Part shown: in pieces, positions 1-6,436 of the stretch
How the letters are laid out: each line of letters begins with the position of its first letter
How positions within the stretch are numbered: position 1 is the stretch's first letter
Assembly (NCBI GenBank): GCA_009783635.1
Contig: WRDC01000003.1
Coordinates: 1-26,709 of the forward strand
Length of the DNA stretch: 26,709 nt
Reading direction: 5' to 3'
Source of the DNA: Methanimicrococcus sp.
Lineage (GTDB): Archaea; Halobacteriota; Methanosarcinia; Methanosarcinales; Methanosarcinaceae
Notes under the pieces: generated by a model
The model's input: the letters and a program-made list of their open reading frames with translations, nothing else
Databases searched by the model: none
What the model was told of the DNA's origin: nothing
Program-made: the position numbers and the translations under genes

Positions 1-160
1 ACAAAGCGACCGGAACACCCGCAAGAGGACCGGAACCGGTGGCTTTTGCGCCTTCGCAGACCGTGATGAACGCGCCCGAATCATCTTTTTTTATTTTTTC
101 AAAGCTCTCGGCAACCGCTTTGCCGCCGGTTTTTTTGAATTCTGAAATGGTTTTTGTCAT
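1..160 (-). CDS. gatA: Glu-tRNA(Gln)/Asp-tRNA(Asn) amidotransferase subunit A, N-terminal fragment
   Basis: Only the first 53 codons lie in the window; the gene runs off the left edge. GatA is the amidase subunit of GatCAB, which releases ammonia from glutamine to convert Glu-tRNA(Gln) or Asp-tRNA(Asn) to the amidated form. The visible part ends in a G-P-L-A-G-V-P-V-A-L motif, the segment just before the catalytic lysine in amidase-signature proteins. The ATG at 160 has a good Shine-Dalgarno sequence (GAGGG) a few bases upstream. It follows gatC by 42 bases on the same strand, so the two form a gatCA operon; gatB would be expected beyond the edge. The motif and the gatC neighbour make the call firm despite the short fragment. 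Confidence 0.85.
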   Translation of the reverse strand, partial: MTKTISEFKKTGGKAVAESFEKIKKDDSGAFITVCEGAKATGSGPLAGVPVAL

Positions 161-202
161 ATTTTCCCTCTTTTCATTGAATTTTGATTTTTCGGGACCG
201 TG

Positions 203-484
203 TTACAAAATCCGGGGAATCTTGAAGGATGTTTCATAAACATCCGGCGCATTTTTAAGAGCGTCTTCGACACTCATGGAGGGGACAACGGCGTCTTTTC
301 TGAGAACCGTGGTCAAACGGGACGGATTGACGGTCTTTTGAACGCCCGCTGTCGGTGCATCCGCAATAACGGCATAATATTCCAATTTCTTGTTGATTTT
401 GCCTTGAAATTCCGAAATGTCCTTCTCTTCGACTGCAATTCGGGCGACCCAAGCAAGCTCTTTCGTTTCATCTTTTTGAATCAT
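203..484 (-). CDS. gatC: Glu-tRNA(Gln)/Asp-tRNA(Asn) amidotransferase subunit C
   Basis: This 93-residue protein has the length and pattern of GatC, the small subunit that stabilises GatA in the GatCAB amidotransferase. It shows the usual N-terminal helix with hydrophobic positions (K-E-L-A-W-V-A-R-I-A), the F-Q-G-K-I-N-K-K-L-E-Y segment, and the C-terminal block with L-R-K-D and S-V-E-D-A-L-K-N-A-P that precedes the final F-K-I-P-R-I-L. Stop is TAA. An AAGGGG Shine-Dalgarno sits 7 bases before the ATG at 484. It is the first gene of a leftward operon with gatA. Alternative functions are unlikely because the pairing with gatA is diagnostic. Confidence 0.9.
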   Translation of the reverse strand: MIQKDETKELAWVARIAVEEKDISEFQGKINKKLEYYAVIADAPTAGVQKTVNPSRLTTVLRKDAVVPSMSVEDALKNAPDVYETSFKIPRIL

Positions 485-941
485 TCAACTACCCCTTATG
501 CGATTTGATCAAATTCACAATGGGTTATAATATGTTTTTAATGATATTTTAAGTGTGTTTTAAGTGTGTCGGTTATTCAATAAAAGATTATGTATACATA
601 TTTTTTTGCTCATGATTATTCATAGAACATGATGAGCAAGACAAAAGAAGCCGGTTCTGTCAAATTTAGGATTGAGCCATGATTTTGATAATATTTTGAA
701 GGAAAAGCAAAACGCCCCTTTCCGAGAACCGAAAAAACAAATCCGAGAAAACCGGCGTTTGTGCCTGTTTTAATTGAAAAAGAAAATGAGCGCCGTTCTT
801 TAAAAATATCAATAACTTTGTTTTCAATGTTTTTATGTTTTAACGTTTTTATGTTTAATGTTTTTATGTTTAATGTTTTTAATGTTTTTACAACTGATTC
901 AAAAGGTTTTATATCACATTGAAATAAAACAGCTATAAATT
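485..941. other. Divergent intergenic region gatC / marker 14
   Basis: No gene is seen in this 457-base AT-rich stretch. It holds the leftward gatCA promoter near 503-536. At 716-765 there are two copies of a TCCGAGAA..CCG motif flanked by AAAACGCC and GGCGTTT, which could pair as a long-range stem. At 822-897 there is a run of loosely repeated TTTTTATGTTTAA units. Possible rightward TATA boxes for marker 14 are TTTATAT (908-914) and CTATAAAT (932-939). Confidence 0.4.
503..536 (-). promoter_or_regulatory. gatCA promoter with palindrome at the predicted start site
   Basis: Reading leftward, an ATATTATAA TATA box lies at 533-525. About 25 bases downstream, at the expected transcription start, is a perfect 12-bp palindrome ATTTGATCAAAT (503-514). 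The leader to the gatC ATG would be about 20 bases and includes the AAGGGG ribosome site. The palindrome could be an operator, but no regulator is visible nearby. Confidence 0.45.
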
Positions 942-2381
942 ATGTCATCGGACGATGTATTTGCGGGAAGCCGATTTCTCGGCAAGGATTTCATGAAAAA
1001 ATCCAAAATTCCGGATTCTTCTTTTGTAGTTGCTTCTGTCGAAGCCGGAAATACAACGACGAAATGCATTATCAGCGCAACCGATATGAAAACCGGAAAA
1101 ACCGAAATCGTTGGCCGATGCGTTCGTTTAACGCGAGAAGTCCGGGCCCCTGCCGGAGACGAAAAAATCTTCGGGGAAACAATTGGCGGAACGCCGCTGA
1201 CAACGGAATCGCTTGCGGAATTTGTCAGGGACACAATTCGGCAAGCTCTTTTTGAGAATAACTTAACCGTTAACGATATTCATTTTGTTGTCCGTTCCAC
1301 AGGCGTGACGGTCGAAACGGGAGAAGGATTGGAAATGATCATCCTGTCTCTGGCAAACGGATGTCTGCTGGCCGGATTTGCGCCGCGGAAAATGACGGGA
1401 TATTTGAGTTTGGAAAAAATGCCCGAAAAGTTAAGGGCTTACTCACATTTAGACCGCGTTTATTTTGACGGCGCGGTTGCCGGTGTCCTCCCGCCGGCCG
1501 GTTTTTTGGGAAGCGTCGTTTCAAACGAAATGGAAGGAGAATTGGCGCTGGCCGGCTTAAAAGAAGCCGGAAAACATAAGGATTCGGATTTCAGAAATCC
1601 CTGCATCGCAATTGATATGGGAACAACATTGTCGGGAAGAATTGCGGATGACTCGAAACCGTATGCGAAAACAATCGGCAACTTCTGCGGTTACGCCGGC
1701 GCAATCGTTGACGCGCTGGTCCAAAAGACGGATTGGAGCGCCAAAAGCGCTTTTGAATATTTTAATATGCATCAGGAAATCCGGCCGGTTTATCCCTCCA
1801 AAAACATCATTGACGGCGTCTTAAAAGAAGCGATGGAAATTATCAGGATTACGGAAATCCCGCCCGGCCGGAAACAATTCGGCCCGTTTGCCGTGAACAG
1901 CGAAGAAGCAAAAAAAGCCGGCCTGACTCTCTTCGGATGCGACATCGGTGAAAACGGCTCCGGCCTTTCGGGATTAGCCGAAATCGGAGCCCGGCTTTAC
2001 GGAAAAAGCGATACGGCTCCCGAAAGAATCGGAAATATCATGGCGGCGGCCGACGAAATTATGTCGGAAGTAACGGTTTCTCTCATCAGCCGGATCCGGG
2101 AAGCCGGACTGCTTTAGGAAGACGCCAAAATCGGAATAACCGGCCGCGCCGGAATCACCGGAAACAAACCGGCTTTGACGTTAGAGAAATTGAACAAAAT
2201 GAAAATAATGCCGGCGCCCGAAGAAAATGTTCTTTTCGCCGAAGACGGGCTGGCGCGCGGCGCCGCCGTGATGGCGCGGTGCATGAATTCTCTCGGCTGT
2301 CCGAACAATCCCATCAGCGGCAACCGCGGCGGGAAATGTATCATGCGGGAGAGGCAAACGCTTCAAAACGGCGGGAACTGA
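942..2381 (+). CDS. Methanogenesis marker protein 14, with in-frame TAG (probable pyrrolysine)
   Basis: The first 391 residues match the methanogen-specific marker 14 family, which resembles acetate and sugar kinase/HSP70/actin-fold proteins; its role in methanogenesis is unknown. Glycine-rich actin-fold segments are seen near residue 30 (A-G-N-T-T-T-K-C) and near residue 225 (A-I-D-M-G-T-T-L). Translation meets TAG at 2115-2117, but the same frame continues for 87 codons to TGA at 2379. That part carries I-G-I-T-G-R-A-G-I-T-G-N-K-P-A-L, E-D-G-L-A-R-G-A-A-V-M-A-R-C-M and G-N-R-G-G-K-C. Readthrough gives 479 residues, close to the usual size for this family. A short hairpin (CCGGC-CGC-GCCGG, 2140-2152) lies just after the TAG. 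Start is uncertain: ATG 942 has no ribosome site, while ATG 993 follows AAGGA by 4 bases and sits where the conserved part begins. Without readthrough the gene would be truncated. Confidence 0.85.
2115..2117 (+). other. In-frame amber codon, candidate pyrrolysine residue 392 of marker 14
   Basis: TAG interrupts marker 14 between L-L and E-D-A-K-I-G-I-T-G. The downstream frame stays open for 87 codons and carries conserved-looking glycine-rich motifs, so the codon is best read as sense. In Methanosarcinaceae UAG is decoded as pyrrolysine by PylT/PylS; those genes are not in this window. Confidence 0.75.
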
Positions 2382-2411
2382 AAAACACAGCCGGCACGAA
2401 ATAAGAAAGCA

Positions 2412-2472
2412 CCGAGAACGATCGCGGCAAAATGAAAAAATGCCGAGAACATACCGCGGCAAAATGAGAAAA
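2412..2472. repeat. Two-copy imperfect direct repeat after marker 14
   Basis: CCGAGAAC is followed by six or seven variable bases, then CGCGGCAAAATGA and A-rich sequence. The pattern occurs at 2412-2440 and again at 2443-2472, between two converging genes. The same CCGAGAA core appears at 721 and 753 upstream of marker 14. Confidence 0.6.
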
Positions 2473-2481
2473 TAAAAGGAA

Positions 2482-2796
2482 TCAGCCGGCTCCGCCGGGA
2501 GCATCGCGGCTTTCGACGTTTTGAAGGGATTCCACAGCCTCTTCTTGAATGCGGATTTTTTCTTCGATATCGGCTTCCAAGTCTCTTCTTTTGGCTTCTT
2601 TCTTGAAAAATTCGCCGGTCAGTTCCAAAAAGTCAATTTTGTAATAAAGTTCCGTTGAACTCAAAAAGGCCCAAACGCCTTCCTCATCTTCCATCATTTC
2701 AAGAATTTCACCAACGGTCCCCGTGTTGATGTACTTGACAAAATCCCCGACTTTGATATTTCTGCCGTGGATATCGACAGTCTGAAGCTTTGACAT
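2482..2796 (-). CDS. DUF2098 family protein
   Basis: A protein of 104 residues from the chosen start. The core G-R-N-I-K-V-G-D-F-V-K-Y-I-N-T-G-T-V-G-E-I followed by an acidic stretch and W-A-F-L matches the methanogen-restricted DUF2098 family, an SH3-like small beta domain of unknown function. The C-terminus is charged and helical (about residues 55-90). An upstream ATG at 2892 would add 32 residues. I reject it because the best leftward TATA box (TTATAAAA, 2914-2907) puts the transcription start near 2886, inside that extension, and because the conserved part begins just after ATG 2796. No clear ribosome site is seen. It diverges from the arylacetate-CoA ligase gene. The family call is from memory of the motif pattern. 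Confidence 0.65.
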   Translation of the reverse strand: MSKLQTVDIHGRNIKVGDFVKYINTGTVGEILEMMEDEEGVWAFLSSTELYYKIDFLELTGEFFKKEAKRRDLEADIEEKIRIQEEAVESLQNVESRDAPGGAG

Positions 2797-2994
2797 GAAA
2801 ATGGGAATGTCGTTGGAGTTTAATAAAGTTGTGTCTCTGAAACTCTCGCCGGCAATAAAATAAAACTTCCAAAAGTTCTTTGTTTTCCTCATTGACCATT
2901 AATTTTTTTTATAATCATTTGGTTTTTATATCTCTTCTTTCATTCATTTTTGCAGCTATATTCATTTTCATCATTTCATTCATTTTTCATTTCA

Positions 2995-4323
2995 ATGGAT
3001 GATAAATCAAGGAGCATTTTGTTTATGCCTTACTGGAATCACGAAATCGAGACGATGGATCCGAAAGATCTGCGTCAAATGCAAAGCGAAAAGCTGGTCA
3101 AGCTTGTTGAGTATGTTTATTCCAACTCTCCTTTTTACAAAAAGCGCTTTGACGAATTCGGCGTCAAACCACAAGACATTCAGTCAATTGATGATATCGG
3201 AAAACTGCCTTTCACATTCAAGCGGGACTTAAGGGACACTTATCCGACCGGAATGTTCTGTGTGCCCAATACGAAAATTATCCGCTTTCACGCTTCTTCC
3301 GGAACAACCGGAAAACCGACGGTCGTCGGCTACACACAAAATGATTTAGACAACTGGTCCGAATCTCTCGCCCGCGGCATGACTTCTATCGGCCTTTGCC
3401 AAGATGACAGGATTCAAATCAGCTACGGCTACGGTTTATTCACGGGCGGTTTGGGCATTCATTACGGTTCCGAAAAAATCGGCGCGGCAACGCTTCCGGT
3501 AAGCTCCGGCAATACCGAGCGCCAGATTTCGCTGATGAAAGACTTGGATGTCACAGCCGTCTGCTGTACGCCTTCTTATTTCTCTTACCTGATCGAAGAA
3601 GCCGAGCGGACGGGCTGCAGCATTAAAAATCAAACGAAACTCCGCATCGGCATTTTCGGCGCCGAGCCGTGGTCTGAGTCTCTCCGAAAACGCATTGAAG
3701 AACGTTCCGGCATCAAAGCCTACGATGTCTTCGGAACATCCGAACTCAGCGGCCCGCTGTTCACGGAATGCGCCGAACAGAAAGGGATGCACATCTGGGC
3801 GGATATGTTCCTCTTTGAAATTTTGGACCCCGAGACGAACGAGCCCGTCAAAGACGGCGAAACCGGCGAGATGGTCGTGACAACCCTTTCCAAAGAAGCG
3901 CTGCCGCTCATCCGTTACCGCGTCGGTGATTTGGCTTCCGTTGAAACCGAAATCTGCAACTGCGGCCGTACCCACCCGCGCCTGATGCGGCTGAAAGGGC
4001 GCGCCGACGACATGGTCATTGTGCGCGGCATCAATGTTTTCCCGGGTCAGGTGGAATATGTTTTGGTTAAGTTCCCCCAAGTGTCGCCGCATTTCATGAT
4101 TGTGATCGACCGCGAGGGCGAACTGGACCGTATGATTGTTCAGGTGGAACTGGTGGACATGGCCTCTGACAAGCTGGATGACTTTTATAAACTCAAATCC
4201 AAGATCGAACATGAATTCAAATCCGTTCTCGGCCTCTATGCCGAAGTCGAATTTGTCGGCCACGGAACGATTCCGCGTTCGGAAGGAAAAGCAAAGAGAG
4301 TGACGGACAAACGTCAATATTAA
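2995..4323 (+). CDS. paaK: Phenylacetate/arylacetate-CoA ligase (PaaK-type adenylate-forming enzyme)
   Basis: About 442 residues, the usual size for PaaK. This ANL-superfamily enzyme activates an arylacetate with ATP and CoA through an acyl-adenylate. The nucleotide-binding loop S-S-G-T-T-G-K-P-T lies near residue 102. Y-R-V-G-D-L near residue 308 and G-R-A-D-D-M-V-I-V-R-G-I-N-V-F-P near residue 337 are the adenylation and C-terminal hinge motifs. In methanogens such enzymes are linked to indolepyruvate oxidoreductase and to salvage of aryl acids into aromatic amino acids (inference here). A tandem ACT-domain gene follows, the common partner. ATG 2995 is chosen because the TATA box (TTTTATAT, 2924-2931) puts the transcript start near 2955. 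ATG 3025, 10 bases after an AAGGAG site, is equally possible and begins where most family members begin (M-P-Y-W). A 293-codon antisense frame here is a shadow. Confidence 0.9.
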   Translation: MDDKSRSILFMPYWNHEIETMDPKDLRQMQSEKLVKLVEYVYSNSPFYKKRFDEFGVKPQDIQSIDDIGKLPFTFKRDLRDTYPTGMFCVPNTKIIRFHASSGTTGKPTVVGYTQNDLDNWSESLARGMTSIGLCQDDRIQISYGYGLFTGGLGIHYGSEKIGAATLPVSSGNTERQISLMKDLDVTAVCCTPSYFSYLIEEAERTGCSIKNQTKLRIGIFGAEPWSESLRKRIEERSGIKAYDVFGTSELSGPLFTECAEQKGMHIWADMFLFEILDPETNEPVKDGETGEMVVTTLSKEALPLIRYRVGDLASVETEICNCGRTHPRLMRLKGRADDMVIVRGINVFPGQVEYVLVKFPQVSPHFMIVIDREGELDRMIVQVELVDMASDKLDDFYKLKSKIEHEFKSVLGLYAEVEFVGHGTIPRSEGKAKRVTDKRQY

Positions 4324-4363
4324 AACGGTTAAAGACGGTGAATCAGACTTTTAAGACTGAATA

Positions 4364-4424
4364 ATTTATAAAACAGCAGGACATTTATTGAAACAAGAAT
4401 TTATATTTCAAATCCGCAGGAAGT
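4364..4424 (+). promoter_or_regulatory. Promoter and ribosome site of the ACT-domain gene
   Basis: A TTTATAAAA TATA box lies at about 4364-4372 and predicts a start near 4393. The Shine-Dalgarno AGGAAGTGAT (near 4419) differs at one base from the full anti-16S match and is 4 bases before ATG 4431. So the ACT gene may have its own promoter in addition to readthrough from paaK. Confidence 0.5.
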
Positions 4425-4430
4425 GATTCT

Positions 4431-4859
4431 ATGACAAAAACAATTAAACAAATCTCTCTTTTCGCAGAAAACAAAGCCGGCCGTCTTCTGAAAATTGCCG
4501 ATGTTTTGGGAAAAGAAGGTATCAATATCCGCGCCTTTACCATTGCCGAGTCGGGTGATTTCGGTATTATTCGTCTCATTGTTGACAAACCGGATCAGGC
4601 GCATGATGTTTTTAAGAAGGAAGGGTTCACAGTCTCTGAAACTGATATTATCGGCATCGAAATCGATGACATTCCCGGCGCGCTCCGCGGCATCGCCGCT
4701 CTTTTCGCCAACGGAAACATCAATATCGATTATTCCTACGCTTTCATCGGCCGCAACCAAAAGGCGATTTTGATTGTCCGCGTCAGTGATTTGGAAGGAG
4801 CTCTCGCATACCTGAAAGACAAAGACATTCATTTGTTGGAAATCAGCGACCTGCTTTAA
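4431..4859 (+). CDS. Tandem ACT-domain amino-acid-binding protein
   Basis: This 142-residue protein consists of two ACT domains. Each starts with a beta strand and a G-R-L or G-A-L turn: E-N-K-A-G-R-L-L-K-I-A at residues 13-23 and D-D-I-P-G-A-L-R-G-I-A at about residues 80-90. Each then has an I-N-I segment. Tandem ACT proteins of this kind commonly lie next to phenylacetate-CoA ligases, as here, and are thought to sense aromatic or branched amino acids. No catalytic domain is attached, so a regulatory role is inferred. Stop is TAA. Confidence 0.88.
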   Translation: MTKTIKQISLFAENKAGRLLKIADVLGKEGINIRAFTIAESGDFGIIRLIVDKPDQAHDVFKKEGFTVSETDIIGIEIDDIPGALRGIAALFANGNINIDYSYAFIGRNQKAILIVRVSDLEGALAYLKDKDIHLLEISDLL

Positions 4860-4923
4860 TCAAAGCGAGCACCAGCTTCTTTCTTTTTTGTTTTTTGTTT
4901 TTATAACCGCTGCGGTTGTTTTT

Positions 4924-5259
4924 ATGACCCCGAAATCAGATTCTTGGATAAGCAAACGCGGCGGTACCCATACAACGATTATCGGTGATCGCAAAGGCCG
5001 AAAAATTGCGTCGGTCATCTCTTCCCATGAAGCCGTTAAAAAAATCATTCCCGGGATTATTCAAAGCAAAGGTCCTTCCGGCGGTTCTTTTCGGGCAAAG
5101 GTTCTGCGCCCCGACGCCCGCGGCAACCTCCGGCTCTTGTTTACGCAGGGAACAAGTTATCAGGAAATTATTTTGGTGACGACGGCGGGGGACATTGCGG
5201 AAGGAGAAGCGATTTCGGATGAGCTGAACGCTTTGATTGAAAAAGAATTAAAAGAGTGA
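4924..5259 (+). CDS. DUF2103 family protein (predicted metal-binding)
   Basis: 111 residues from ATG 4924. The pattern G-G-T-H-T-T-I-I-G-D, then V-K-K-I-I-P-G-I-I, K-V-L-R-P-D-A-R-G-N-L-R-L-L and a final Q-E-I-I-L-V-T-T matches the archaeal DUF2103 family, described as predicted metal-binding; function unknown. An earlier start at 4888 would add a hydrophobic 12-residue leader (M-F-F-V-F-I-T-A-A-V-V-F) that is probably not part of the family domain. Neither start has a ribosome site. The gene ends 11 bases before the preferred start of marker 12, so the two are probably cotranscribed. Confidence 0.7.
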   Translation: MTPKSDSWISKRGGTHTTIIGDRKGRKIASVISSHEAVKKIIPGIIQSKGPSGGSFRAKVLRPDARGNLRLLFTQGTSYQEIILVTTAGDIAEGEAISDELNALIEKELKE

Positions 5260-5270
5260 GGAATCAAATT

Positions 5271-6194
5271 TTGATTTATTTGGGCGTTGACCACGGAACA
5301 AGCGCTGTCCGGTTCGCGGTTATGGAAGATGAGACAGCCCGTTTCTTTGAAATTCAAAGAGAAGCGGCCGGCCGAATGACGCTTGAAGAACTTCGGGCAT
5401 ACATTGAAAATCATTTGTGTATGCCGTTTTCAGAGATTGATTTGGCCTGTTTGACTTATTCGATGGGCGACGGTATTTCTCAAATCGAAGACTTGCGTTT
5501 TGTCAAAAACCGCGGCGTTCTTGACACATCCGGCATCGGCGAAGTAAAAAACGCCGGCACAAAGGTTTTTGACATTTTCGCTCAAGACGTCTGCCCCGCC
5601 ATTCTTTTGCCGGGCCTTCACCAAAACAATCCCGTCACCGACCCGCGGATGCAACATTTTTCCCATCAGGCGAGCCCGGAAAAAATCGCTGCCGCTTATC
5701 ACGCTTCATCGCTGGGCTACCGCCGTTTCATTCTCTCGGACATCGGCTCAAACACGGTGACGCTGGCCGTTTCCGACGGGAAAATCCTCGGCGCCGTCGA
5801 TGCCGCAATTTTCGCCCCGGGCCGCCGCCAAGGGCCGCTGGATGTCAGAGCCATTCGCGGCATTGACGCCGGCCGCCAAACGGCCAACGAAGCTTTTTCA
5901 AATGCCGGAGTCGGCAATGATATTCAAAAACTCGCTTTCTTCGCGGCCATGGAAATCTCGGCGCTTGATGTTTTGATGAAAGATTACGATGTTGAGGATT
6001 ACGCCATTTTAATCGCGGGCAGCGGCGGTGAAAACAAAGACGTTCGGCGCGAAGTCAGCCGGCTGCTTCGAAAACCGGCCGAATCCGTCGGAAAATGGGC
6101 GGCGTCTCTCGGCTGCGCTGAAATTGCGCAAGCCGTCATTTTTAAAACAGATTCGGTTTTCGGAATTCCGGTCAATTTCAACCGAAAATCATGA
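5271..6194 (+). CDS. Methanogenesis marker protein 12
   Basis: About 307 residues. The N-terminus (I-Y-L-G-V-D-H-G-T-S-A-V-R-F) is an actin/sugar-kinase-like phosphate-binding loop. Further motifs are L-T-Y-S-M-G-D-G-I, S-D-I-G-S-N-T-V-T-L, F-A-P-G-R-R-Q-G-P-L-D and I-L-I-A-G-S-G-G. This is the pattern of methanogenesis marker 12, a methanogen-specific family of unknown role. TTG 5271 is preferred because GAGGA (5258-5262) stands exactly 8 bases before it and the family starts there. A GTG at 5256, overlapping the DUF2103 stop, would add five residues but lacks a ribosome site. Having markers 12 and 14 only 3 kb apart supports the methanogen assignment; both share the actin-like fold. Confidence 0.87.
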   Translation: MIYLGVDHGTSAVRFAVMEDETARFFEIQREAAGRMTLEELRAYIENHLCMPFSEIDLACLTYSMGDGISQIEDLRFVKNRGVLDTSGIGEVKNAGTKVFDIFAQDVCPAILLPGLHQNNPVTDPRMQHFSHQASPEKIAAAYHASSLGYRRFILSDIGSNTVTLAVSDGKILGAVDAAIFAPGRRQGPLDVRAIRGIDAGRQTANEAFSNAGVGNDIQKLAFFAAMEISALDVLMKDYDVEDYAILIAGSGGENKDVRREVSRLLRKPAESVGKWAASLGCAEIAQAVIFKTDSVFGIPVNFNRKS

Positions 6195-6436
6195 CCAAAG
6201 CAAACAAAGGCTACGTTTTTTTAACGTTTGGACTCCCAGTCGGAAAGAAAAAGAAAAGTTGCGGCCAAAGCGAAGCGAAAGCCGCATTTTTAAGCGCTCG
6301 GCTCCAAGCCGGAAAGAAAAAGAAAAAGAAAAGTTGCGACCAAAGCGAAGCGAAGGCCGCATTTTTAAGAACTCGGACACCGAGTCGGAAAGAAAAAGGG
6401 TTGCGGCCAAAGCAAAGGCCGCAGTTTTTTTAAAAA
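6192..6436. repeat. Tandem hairpin-repeat array (bidirectional terminator region)
   Basis: Three clear units and one decayed unit fill the space between two converging genes. Each clear unit has a small hairpin (6231-6241, 6299-6311, 6371-6385), a GGAAAGAAAAAG tract, then a large hairpin TTGCGGCC / GGCCGCA followed by a T run (stems at 6260-6286, 6335-6361 and 6402-6423). The last copy is a perfect 7-bp stem followed by GTTTTTTT. The small stems differ between copies but keep pairing: GACT/AGTC, CGGCT/AGCCG, ACTCGG/CCGAGT. The last hairpin is also followed by a T-rich tract on the minus strand, so it can end both transcripts. Confidence 0.8.

Noticed and set aside
2115..2117. TAG in marker 14 as a true stop or a sequencing error
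   Set aside because: The continuation carries credible family motifs in the same frame, and a second independent TAG in mrpG behaves the same way, so sense decoding is simpler than two errors. Reads were not available to exclude error fully.
3436..4317. 293-codon frame antisense to paaK
   Set aside because: It lies wholly opposite a well-supported gene and has no recognisable domain; it is a codon-bias shadow.
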